Source: Candidatus Pelagibacter sp. (GTDB taxonomy: Bacteria; Pseudomonadota; Alphaproteobacteria; Pelagibacterales; Pelagibacteraceae). Taken from it: a stretch of 49,855 bases of DNA. A program made the translations under genes and the position numbers. This document shows, piece by piece, positions 9,055 through 16,569 of this stretch. The stretch is from positions 1-49,855 of the forward strand of contig NZJW01000001.1 in assembly GCA_002692055.1 (NCBI GenBank), read 5' to 3'. The notes under the pieces are model-generated. The model worked only from the letters and a program-made list of their open reading frames with translations, searched no databases and was not told the DNA's origin. Numbering within the stretch: position 1 is the stretch's first letter; every line of letters begins with the position of its first letter.

Positions 9055-10230
9055 ATGACATATAAATTTCCATTAATGAAAAATAATATTTTAAGAGAAG
9101 ATTTGAATAAAGTTATTAAATATTTGAAAAAAAAAGACCCTTTTTTAACACAAAAATTCAATGTTAAAGAATTTGAAAAAAAATGGTCTAAATGGCTTGG
9201 TGTCAAATACAGTGTATTTGTAAACTCTGGGTCATCAGCAAATTTATTATCTATTGCTTTATTAAAATTAAAATATCCTCAAGGTGGAGAGGTTATCGTG
9301 CCACCATTAACGTGGGTTTCAGATATTTCATCAGTGATACAAAATAATTTTAAGCCAATATTTGCTGATATAAATTTGAATAATTTGGGTATGAATGATG
9401 TAGAAATAAAAAAAAAAATTACTCAGAATACGAGAGCAGTGTTTTTAAGTCATATACAAGGTTTTAATGCTCTTTCAAAAAATCTAATAAATTTACTAAA
9501 AAAAAAAAAAATTTTACTTATAGAAGATGTTTGCGAGTCCCATGGCGCAAAGTTTTTAAATAAGAAACTCGGGTCATTTGGTTGGACTTCAAATTTTTCT
9601 TTTTACTATGCTCATCACATGAGTACAATTGAGGGAGGAATGGTTTGCACCAATGATAAAAATGCTTATCTAGATTTGTTACGTTTAAGATCACATGGAA
9701 TGCTAAGAGAAGTGAGAGATCATATAAACTATAAAAAGATTTTAAAAAAGTATAAAAATTTAAATACTGATTTTATATTTTCATATCCGTCATATAATCT
9801 CAGGAGTACAGAAATAAATGCAATAATTGGATTAAATCAATTAAAAAGATTAGATAAAAATATAGTTCAGAGAAATTTAAATTTTAAATTTTTACTTAAA
9901 AATCTTGATAAAAGTAAGTATTTTACTGAATTCAAACTTACCGGCTCAAGTAATTATGCGTTTAATATAATAGTTAAACCTAAGTATAAAGAAAGGATTG
10001 ATATTTTGAAAAAATTACTAACAAAGCACAAAATTGAGTTTAGAATGGGTAGCGCAGGGGGTGGAAATCAGTTGAGACAACCATACTTAAAAAACCACGT
10101 AAAAAAAGATTATTATAAAAAATTTCCAGTAACTGAACATATTCACAATTATGCAATGTATATTGGTAATTACCCTGAATTAACAAAAAATAATATTTTA
10201 TTTATTTGCAAGGTTTTAAATAAAATTTAA
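9055..10230 (+). CDS. colD: ColD-like PLP-dependent 3-dehydratase of a GDP-4-keto-deoxy sugar
   Basis: 391 aa, aspartate-aminotransferase fold of the DegT/DnrJ/EryC1 family. The residue that is the PLP-binding Lys in aminotransferases is His here: SFYYAHHMSTIEGGMVCTND (about residues 183-202). This His for Lys replacement is the hallmark of ColD and E1-type 3-dehydratases, which remove the C3 hydroxyl instead of transaminating. The length is close to ColD, and no iron-sulfur cysteine cluster is visible, which favours ColD over E1. ColD makes GDP-colitose precursors from GDP-4-keto-6-deoxymannose. Here, with gmhA/hddC/gmhB/hddA around it, the substrate may be a GDP-heptose derivative. The C-terminus SAGGGNQLRQPYL also fits the family. 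Substrate assignment is inference. Confidence 0.88.
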   Translation: MTYKFPLMKNNILREDLNKVIKYLKKKDPFLTQKFNVKEFEKKWSKWLGVKYSVFVNSGSSANLLSIALLKLKYPQGGEVIVPPLTWVSDISSVIQNNFKPIFADINLNNLGMNDVEIKKKITQNTRAVFLSHIQGFNALSKNLINLLKKKKILLIEDVCESHGAKFLNKKLGSFGWTSNFSFYYAHHMSTIEGGMVCTNDKNAYLDLLRLRSHGMLREVRDHINYKKILKKYKNLNTDFIFSYPSYNLRSTEINAIIGLNQLKRLDKNIVQRNLNFKFLLKNLDKSKYFTEFKLTGSSNYAFNIIVKPKYKERIDILKKLLTKHKIEFRMGSAGGGNQLRQPYLKNHVKKDYYKKFPVTEHIHNYAMYIGNYPELTKNNILFICKVLNKI

Positions 10231-10288
10231 CAAAATATAAGAAATAAATAGACATCAGTCAAATTGATGGATAATTAAAAATATTATT

Positions 10289-11227
10289 ATGACAAAAAAC
10301 ATTTTAGTGACAGGAGGAGCTGGATATATTGGTTCGATATTTGTACCAGAATTGATAAAATTAGGTCATAAAGTTACTGTGGTTGACAATTTTTGCTTTA
10401 AGCAAACAAGTTTGAATCACCTGTGTAATCTTAAAAATTTTAATGTGATTAATGGTGATGTGAGAGATAGAAAACTCATTAGCAGTTTATTGAAATCATA
10501 CGATATTATTTTTCCACTTGCTGCTTTAGTGGGAGCTCCTTTGTGTAAAAAAAAACCCGATGAAGCAAAAAGTGTAAACTACGACTCAATTATGACTATG
10601 TTAAAAGACTTATCAAAAGATCAACAAGTTATCATGCCCACTACTAATAGCGCTTATGGTACTGGTGATAAAAATAATTTTTGTGATGAAAACAGTCCTT
10701 TAAATCCAATCTCTCAATATGCAAGCGAAAAAGTTGAAGTAGAAAAAGCATTAATGAGTAGAGAAAACTCTATTAGCTTAAGACTTGCCACTGTTTTTGG
10801 AATGTCTCCAAGAATGAGATTAGATTTACTTGTTAATGATTTTACATATAGAGCTGTATACGATGGAGCGCTTGTACTTTTTGAGGGACATTTTAAAAGA
10901 AATTATATTCACGTAAGAGATGTTTCTCGAGCTTTTATTCATTCATTAGATAATTTTTCTACTATGAAAAATAATGTTTACAACATAGGTTTAAGTGATG
11001 CGAACTTATCAAAGATAGAGTTATGTGAAGAAATTAAAAAAATTATTAAAAACTTTTATTTCATAGAAGCAAGTAATCAAAAAGATCCTGATCAAAGAAA
11101 TTATATTGTATCAAACGACAAAATTGAAAAAACAAAATTTAATCCGTTATATAAATTATCTAGTGGTATAGAAGAATTAATAAAGGGTTATAAGATGATA
11201 AAAAATAGTATATATGCAAATATTTAG
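10289..11227 (+). CDS. NAD-dependent sugar epimerase/dehydratase (extended SDR)
   Basis: 312 aa. The Rossmann motif TGGAGYIGSIFVPEL is at residues 8-22, the catalytic YASEK (YxxxK) is near residue 150, preceded by PTTNSAYGTGD, and HFKRNYIHVRDVSRAF marks the substrate domain. It belongs to the large UDP/GDP-sugar epimerase family but has neither the Asp-Glu active-site pair of 4,6-dehydratases nor the Fcl pattern, so C4-epimerisation or keto-reduction is more likely than 4,6-dehydration. It follows the ColD-like gene by 58 bases and its end overlaps the convergent gene by 4 bases. It may act on the product of the ColD-like enzyme. The specific reaction is unknown. Confidence 0.8.
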   Translation: MTKNILVTGGAGYIGSIFVPELIKLGHKVTVVDNFCFKQTSLNHLCNLKNFNVINGDVRDRKLISSLLKSYDIIFPLAALVGAPLCKKKPDEAKSVNYDSIMTMLKDLSKDQQVIMPTTNSAYGTGDKNNFCDENSPLNPISQYASEKVEVEKALMSRENSISLRLATVFGMSPRMRLDLLVNDFTYRAVYDGALVLFEGHFKRNYIHVRDVSRAFIHSLDNFSTMKNNVYNIGLSDANLSKIELCEEIKKIIKNFYFIEASNQKDPDQRNYIVSNDKIEKTKFNPLYKLSSGIEELIKGYKMIKNSIYANI

Positions 11228-12159
11228 ATATTTATTATAGAATTAAAATATGCAACAGAATTTTTTATACCTTCTTTAATTTCAGTAAATTTAAAATTAG
11301 TAAATGTTTTTTTAAAATTCGAATTATCAAGAATTTTAATTGGAGCGCCATCTTGATATTTTTTATCAAAAACAATCTTGCCTTTAAAATTGATTTCTTT
11401 GCTAATTAGTTTCGCTAGAAATTTAATTGAATAACCTTTTTTTTGACCTAAATTTATTGGATAGATAAATTCTCTTTTAGACTTAATACAAATTTCGATA
11501 AATTTTATGAGGTCATCAATATAACACCATTCTCTAACGGGTCTACCTGAACCCCAAATGTGAAATTTAGATGCATTTAAAATTTTAGCTTTTATCATTC
11601 TAATTATTAAACCGTCTAAAGCGTGAACTTTTTCAGTATCTAAATGATTTCCTGGACCATAAATACCCGGAATAATAAAATTTTTCGAAATTATTTTGTA
11701 TTGAGATAAATATCCTTCTGCAACCACGTGTGTTAATCTTCTACTTGCCCCAAAACTTAAAGCGGATTTATGAGGCATGCCATTCCACCACTGACTTTCT
11801 TTTTGTATTTTGGCATTACCATCATAAGAACAATTAGCTAGTAGATTAATAATTTCTGGACTTTTTTTTAAATTTCTAGCAGCATTATAAATATTTAATG
11901 TACAGATAATATTATCATGAACAATGTCGGCTGAATTTTTTATTACGTAGTGTAAGCTACCAGTATTAGCAGCACAATTAATTATGGCATCTGGTTTAAT
12001 ACTATTCACTTTTGTTTCAATTTTTTTTTTATCCAGTAGATTTATTCCAGTGCTTTTAGATAAGCCGTAAACCTTATATTTTTTATTAACTAAATATGAA
12101 TAAAGTTTTTTTCCAACAAATCCTGTGGACCCTACAATTAAAATTTTCTTTTTATTCAT
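11224..12159 (-). CDS. GDP-fucose synthase-like extended SDR with altered active site
   Basis: 311 aa. The N-terminal NAD(P) motif GSTGFVGKKLY is normal, and GIYGPGNHLDTEKVHALDG, WGSGRPVREWCYIDD and the GAPIKILD tail match Fcl/WcaG-like enzymes. The position of the catalytic YxxxK reads FGASR (in SALSFGASRRLTHVVAEGY), so both Tyr and Lys appear replaced, by Phe and Arg. The enzyme may use another proton donor, act as a pure epimerase or binding protein, or have lost activity. It is transcribed leftward with the next SDR, overlapping it by 8 bases, so the two probably form a small operon and could act in sequence on one nucleotide sugar. Confidence 0.78.
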   Translation of the reverse strand: MNKKKILIVGSTGFVGKKLYSYLVNKKYKVYGLSKSTGINLLDKKKIETKVNSIKPDAIINCAANTGSLHYVIKNSADIVHDNIICTLNIYNAARNLKKSPEIINLLANCSYDGNAKIQKESQWWNGMPHKSALSFGASRRLTHVVAEGYLSQYKIISKNFIIPGIYGPGNHLDTEKVHALDGLIIRMIKAKILNASKFHIWGSGRPVREWCYIDDLIKFIEICIKSKREFIYPINLGQKKGYSIKFLAKLISKEINFKGKIVFDKKYQDGAPIKILDNSNFKKTFTNFKFTEIKEGIKNSVAYFNSIINI

Positions 12160-12964
12160 AATAGTTTTTAAAAGTTTTAAGAATATTTACTTTTTTTATA
12201 TTAATAAAATTGTAAAGTTTTTTATAACATAATTTGTAATTTCTTTTATCAATATTACTATAATCTATATCATAATTAAGATTAAAAAAAATTTTTTTTA
12301 AATTATCAATTATTTGTAATTTATTTATATTAAATTCTTTTAAACCTAAATTATAAATACCTTTTATACTATTTTCCTCTATTAACATAATCATAATTCT
12401 ACAAAAACTATTTATATCAATATATGGTCTAAAATTATTTGGATTAAAAATTTTAATACTTTTATTTTTTTTTACACCTTGAACAAGAGTATCTATGATA
12501 TTTAGGTGGGGAGATGTTTTCTGATTTCCAAAACAAGTTGCCAATCTTAATATTAAATTCTCTTTTCTTTTTAACAGCTCTTCCTCAGCCATTAATTTTG
12601 TTTCTGTATAAAAATTAGTAATCTTAGTACTAGATCTTTCATTACATATTTTATCCTGGTAACCATAAACAGATGCACTTGATGTAAATATTATTTTTTT
12701 AAAATTTAATTGATTTATTTCTTTATTAAGATCTACATTTACTTTGTATGAATAGTTTTTATTTTCCTCACAGCTTTTACCAATTATAGAAGCAAAATTT
12801 ATACATATAGAGTTTTCCTTTATTTTTTTTGGAAAGCGGTACTTATTTCCAATATTTCTTTTAATCTTTATAATTTCAATATTTTGAAGTTTGCTATTTT
12901 TAAAAAACTTATGGAGACTTTTACCTAAAAATCCATTACTACCAATAATATAAACTGTTTTCAT
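12152..12964 (-). CDS. NAD-dependent epimerase/dehydratase (extended SDR)
   Basis: 270 aa, short for an extended SDR. The nucleotide motif GSNGFLGKSLH is at residues 8-18, the strand IIFTSSASVYGYQD leads to the catalytic YTETK (YxxxK), and LRLATCFGNQ plus FRPYIDINSF match sugar-nucleotide reductases. It is the upstream gene of a leftward pair and overlaps the following SDR by 8 bases. Its ATG lies only 8 bases from the ATG of a rightward gene, leaving no room for ordinary promoters between them. The specific substrate is not recognisable. Confidence 0.78.
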   Translation of the reverse strand: MKTVYIIGSNGFLGKSLHKFFKNSKLQNIEIIKIKRNIGNKYRFPKKIKENSICINFASIIGKSCEENKNYSYKVNVDLNKEINQLNFKKIIFTSSASVYGYQDKICNERSSTKITNFYTETKLMAEEELLKRKENLILRLATCFGNQKTSPHLNIIDTLVQGVKKNKSIKIFNPNNFRPYIDINSFCRIMIMLIEENSIKGIYNLGLKEFNINKLQIIDNLKKIFFNLNYDIDYSNIDKRNYKLCYKKLYNFINIKKVNILKTFKNYYE

Positions 12965-12972
12965 TTAATAAA

Positions 12973-13641
12973 ATGTATTTTAATTTTGAGAAATATTACA
13001 ACAAAAGAATTCCAAAAGATGCAATTTTTTTTGATGTAGGGGCTAACAAAGGTGATTGGTCTTTCAAAATAAAAAAAAAATATTCAAATGCAAAATTTTA
13101 TTGTTTTGAGCCAATACCAAAAATTACAAAAAAATTTAAAAATCAAATTTTGTATAATGTTGCTGTAGATAAAAAGTCTTCAAAAAAAAATAATTTTTTT
13201 ATTACAAAAGAAAATGTTACATCATCTCTATTGTTACAGAATAGATCAATAATTAATAAATTTATAACTTTCAAAGATAGCAAGGGATTAATCCACAGAA
13301 AATCTGACTATAACATAGTAAAAGAAATATCTGTTGAAACAGTAAGGCTAGATCAAATTATCAGGCAAACGAAAATTCAAGAAATTCATTACCTAAAAAT
13401 TGACGCCGAGGGAAATGATTTAAATGTATTACAAAGCCTTGGCTCGTCTATAAATAAAGTTTGGGGTTTTGAGTTAGAAACATGGAATAGTAAAAATACT
13501 TTATGGAAAAATCAAAAATGGTTAGGAAAATGTATTAAATATATAAAATCAAAAAAATTTGTTATTGCAGAAAAGTTTGTACATGGAAAAGGCTTAAGCA
13601 CTGATTTATTATGTGTACGTAAAGATTTATTTAAAAGATGA
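12973..13641 (+). CDS. FkbM family methyltransferase
   Basis: 222 aa. The SAM-binding motif FFDVGANKGDWSFKI (about 19-33), the acidic CFEPIPKI after strand 2 and the late motif YLKIDAEGNDLNVLQSLG (about 140-157) are the three diagnostic FkbM segments. Members methylate hydroxyls on sugars and other small molecules. Here it most likely caps or decorates a sugar of the surface glycan. It stands alone on the + strand between two leftward units, with 8 bases to the divergent start on its left and 3 bases to the convergent gene on its right. Confidence 0.88.
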   Translation: MYFNFEKYYNKRIPKDAIFFDVGANKGDWSFKIKKKYSNAKFYCFEPIPKITKKFKNQILYNVAVDKKSSKKNNFFITKENVTSSLLLQNRSIINKFITFKDSKGLIHRKSDYNIVKEISVETVRLDQIIRQTKIQEIHYLKIDAEGNDLNVLQSLGSSINKVWGFELETWNSKNTLWKNQKWLGKCIKYIKSKKFVIAEKFVHGKGLSTDLLCVRKDLFKR

Positions 13642-13644
13642 GAA

Positions 13645-15498
13645 TTAAGAATTTAATTTAATTAACCATGCGTGACCTCGAAATCTATCGTAATCACTAA
13701 TTTGTTTTAATATTATATTTCTATAACTTGTAACTTCACTTTCATTAACAAAGTATTTACTTGATCCCATGGTTTTAAATTTCCTCAACACTTGTACATT
13801 TTGAAATTTGTCATCAATTAGTGAATTTAAATATTCATCTTCATCAAAATCACCATTTTTAATTGCGTATTTTTCGCTTTCCATAAATAAAGATTTAGAA
13901 GATGTGTTAGGGATTAGAATTATCTTATCTCTAAGTTTCTTAATAGATGATACATATTCTACTTTAAAATCATTTGGAAAAATATTCATTATAGCTTTTA
14001 TAAATGCATCATTATATGCATTATCATATGTATATATTTTGTTAATTTTTTTTTTTATTAAATAATTTGCTATCTTATTCGCTGATGTTCTACATGGAAT
14101 AGAGTCACTAAATAAAGTGAAAATAGTAAAAATAAATTGCAAAAAGATAGAGGCAATTACAACAAAATAAATAACCTCTGTTTCTTTAAGGATGATGTTT
14201 AAAGAGTAGCTAATAAGAATAAGCATAGTTGGTAAAACAGAAAAATAAGCTTTTGCAACTTTTAAACCTTTGGTAAATTCATGAATAAAAATTGGAAATA
14301 TCGATAATAAAAAAATTAGAATTAAACTTAAAAGATTGTCAATATCTAAATTGATTAGCAATTTACATATTATAAAACCAATTGCAAAAATATAGATTAG
14401 ATAAATAATTGGAATATATAAAAGTAAAATTTTGTGTATCCATATCAAACCACCACCCCTAAAATTACTTGGTATTATATGTTTAAAAATTCTCATTTGA
14501 TCATCTTTATCATACGCTCTAAAATGACTTGCCCATTCAGTAACATTTAGCCAGGATATATGTTTTTTTAAATTTAAAATAAAATCTTTTTTTGGAAAAA
14601 AAATATGAATCATAGTTATAAAAAAACCAAAAAATAAAAAAAATAATGAATTTATAAATAAATAATTAGTTTGAAAAAAAAGAAATTTAAGAATAATTAT
14701 TATTAAAAATAAATTGATTAAGCTTAAAATGGTATCAGTATACTCTTTAAAATAACTATTAATTTTTTTTTTTAAAAAAAAAATACATCCATAAAAAATA
14801 AATAAAAAGAAATATATGTCTTTATCTAATTTAATATTTTCAAGAAAAAAATCAAATTCGATAATTTGACTGTGTTCGATAAATAATGCGATGAAAATTA
14901 AATAGACGTATTTTCTAGATGCGCTAGAGGAAAAATAAGATACACCAGTGCAAAAACCAGCAAAAAATATTAATAAATTTTCGTATGAGGAAAAAGAACT
15001 ATGAAAGCTTGTTTGTATTAATAATATAGAGATTAAAAAAAAGGTTTGTGAAAGCAATATATGCCCGATATAAATAGAAATATAATGAGACCAAAGGCTC
15101 GTAACGTAAACTAAAGATATTAAAAAACCAATATTAGGATTAAAATAATTTGAAATTATAAAATAAATTAAAATTGGTGAAAAAAAATTCGAAATTAAAG
15201 CTAGTAAAATATTATTAAAGTCTGATAAATCTTTTTTGTTTAAAAATTTTAAAATTAACCTCAAAAAAATTGCCCAATACTCCCTTTGCTGACTTCTATT
15301 AAAATTTATAGCATGCATTTTAGACGGCCAATCAAATAGATTTATCTTTGAGGCTGCCAAGACCATTTTTTCATTGTCCGTTCTTAAAGGTGCTCCCCAA
15401 TAACAGTTTTTCTTTGTTGAAAAATACAGGATACAAAAAAAAAAAATAGATAGTAAACTAATTATAAAAATATGTGTTATAATATTTAATTCAATCAC
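13645..15498 (-). CDS. Large polytopic membrane protein, possible GT-C glycosyltransferase or polymerase
   Basis: 617 aa. Residues about 1-470 contain roughly a dozen hydrophobic segments (for example FIISLLSIFFFCILYF near the N-terminus, and IYFVVIASIFLQFIFTIFTL near 440-460). The last about 150 residues look soluble (TYDNAYNDAFIKAIMNIFP). An early loop WGAPLRTDNEKMVLAASKIN contains acidic residues, as in the first periplasmic loop of GT-C glycosyltransferases, but I cannot assign a family with confidence. It is the only gene between the FkbM gene and the start of the long rightward operon. A role in polymer assembly at the inner membrane is inferred from topology and location. Confidence 0.6.
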   Translation of the reverse strand: MIELNIITHIFIISLLSIFFFCILYFSTKKNCYWGAPLRTDNEKMVLAASKINLFDWPSKMHAINFNRSQQREYWAIFLRLILKFLNKKDLSDFNNILLALISNFFSPILIYFIISNYFNPNIGFLISLVYVTSLWSHYISIYIGHILLSQTFFLISILLIQTSFHSSFSSYENLLIFFAGFCTGVSYFSSSASRKYVYLIFIALFIEHSQIIEFDFFLENIKLDKDIYFFLFIFYGCIFFLKKKINSYFKEYTDTILSLINLFLIIIILKFLFFQTNYLFINSLFFLFFGFFITMIHIFFPKKDFILNLKKHISWLNVTEWASHFRAYDKDDQMRIFKHIIPSNFRGGGLIWIHKILLLYIPIIYLIYIFAIGFIICKLLINLDIDNLLSLILIFLLSIFPIFIHEFTKGLKVAKAYFSVLPTMLILISYSLNIILKETEVIYFVVIASIFLQFIFTIFTLFSDSIPCRTSANKIANYLIKKKINKIYTYDNAYNDAFIKAIMNIFPNDFKVEYVSSIKKLRDKIILIPNTSSKSLFMESEKYAIKNGDFDEDEYLNSLIDDKFQNVQVLRKFKTMGSSKYFVNESEVTSYRNIILKQISDYDRFRGHAWLIKLNS

Positions 15499-15543
15499 TT
15501 TAAAATATATTAAAAATAATAATTATAACAAATATAACAATTC
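15499..15543. promoter_or_regulatory. Divergent spacer at the start of the long rightward gene array
   Basis: These 45 A/T-only-like bases separate the leftward membrane-protein gene from the rightward glycosyltransferase gene. They are the last place before the window end where a gene gap between opposing units exists, so a promoter for about 34 kb of rightward genes should lie here or inside the flanking gene. I see no ops/JUMPstart-type element and no clear -35/-10 pair. Confidence 0.25.
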
Positions 15544-16569
15544 ATGGATCTTACAATAATAATACCAACTAAAAATAGGCCTCAGTTTATTAAAAAACAG
15601 TTGATATATTATCGTAATCAAGATTTTAAAGGTAACATCCTTTTTTTAGATTCTTCATCAAAAGAAATCTTTAACAAAACAAAAAAATTTATTTTTAAAA
15701 ATAATTATACAAAAACAGAGATTTTTAACATAGAGGGTACGAGTTTTGATACATTTAAATCGAAAGCTTCAAAAGTAAGCACAAAGTATATTCTATTTTC
15801 AGGTGATGATGATTTTTATATAGTAAAATCTTTAATAAAAATGATTGGTAATTTAGAAAAATCACCAAAAATAATTGGAATTACGGGCAAAGCTTTTCAA
15901 ATAGAAACCGGCGGCATTAATAATGACAAAGTATTGTCATATAATTTTTACAATATCAGACCAAGTATGCATCAAAATCCTTTAGAAAGATTAAAAAAAA
16001 TAACTAAAAATTATAGTGTTGTACTGTTTTCAATATTAGAGACTCAAAAATTCTTAGAAGTTGTAAACAGGATACCCACTTCTAAAAAAATGCATTTTAC
16101 TTTTCAGACTGAACTTTTGCCATGTTTCTTAATTGTACTTAGTGGAAGAATAAAAAAAATTAATCAATTATTTTTATTTAGATTAGTAGGGCATAGTAGA
16201 GTGCAACATAAAACCTGGGATCAATTAAAAAAAAATAGATTTTTTAACAATTCATATTTAATGAGTATAAATATCATTATTAATTTTATTAGAATAAAAA
16301 AAAAAAATACAAAAAAAATAAAGTCTGATGTAAAAGATTATATTGACTCATACTTTTCACACTCAAACGACATTCAGCAAAAAAATCAATATAAAAAAAT
16401 TTTTACTAAAATTACCTCAAGAATATTAAGATTATGCTTTGGTGAATATTTTTATTTCAAATTGAAAAATTATTTGTATGGTAATGACGCTTATCAAACT
16501 TTAAAAAATAATAGTAGTTATAAGAAGCATTTTAATTATTTAAAAAATAATATTATTAAAAATGGTTGA
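15544..16569 (+). CDS. Glycosyltransferase, GT-A fold
   Basis: 341 aa. It opens with LTIIIPTKNRPQFIKKQLIYY, the nucleotide-binding start of GT2-like enzymes, but continues with ILFLDSSSKEIF instead of the usual D(D)GS motif. That is a pattern known from a GT-A subgroup annotated as TIGR00180-family glycosyltransferases. The metal site YILFSGDDDFY is near residue 85. It probably transfers one sugar in building the repeat unit. Its end overlaps the ABC transporter gene by 8 bases, linking glycan synthesis to export. Confidence 0.78.
   Translation: MDLTIIIPTKNRPQFIKKQLIYYRNQDFKGNILFLDSSSKEIFNKTKKFIFKNNYTKTEIFNIEGTSFDTFKSKASKVSTKYILFSGDDDFYIVKSLIKMIGNLEKSPKIIGITGKAFQIETGGINNDKVLSYNFYNIRPSMHQNPLERLKKITKNYSVVLFSILETQKFLEVVNRIPTSKKMHFTFQTELLPCFLIVLSGRIKKINQLFLFRLVGHSRVQHKTWDQLKKNRFFNNSYLMSINIIINFIRIKKKNTKKIKSDVKDYIDSYFSHSNDIQQKNQYKKIFTKITSRILRLCFGEYFYFKLKNYLYGNDAYQTLKNNSSYKKHFNYLKNNIIKNG

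Noticed and set aside
10253-10269. CATCA/TGATG hairpin between the ColD-like gene and the next SDR, as a terminator
   Set aside because: The stem is five base pairs and no T run follows, so it is more likely chance in A/T-rich DNA.
13808-14065. Short + strand frame inside the large leftward membrane protein
   Set aside because: It mirrors the reverse frame of a long coding gene and has no family motif or start signal.
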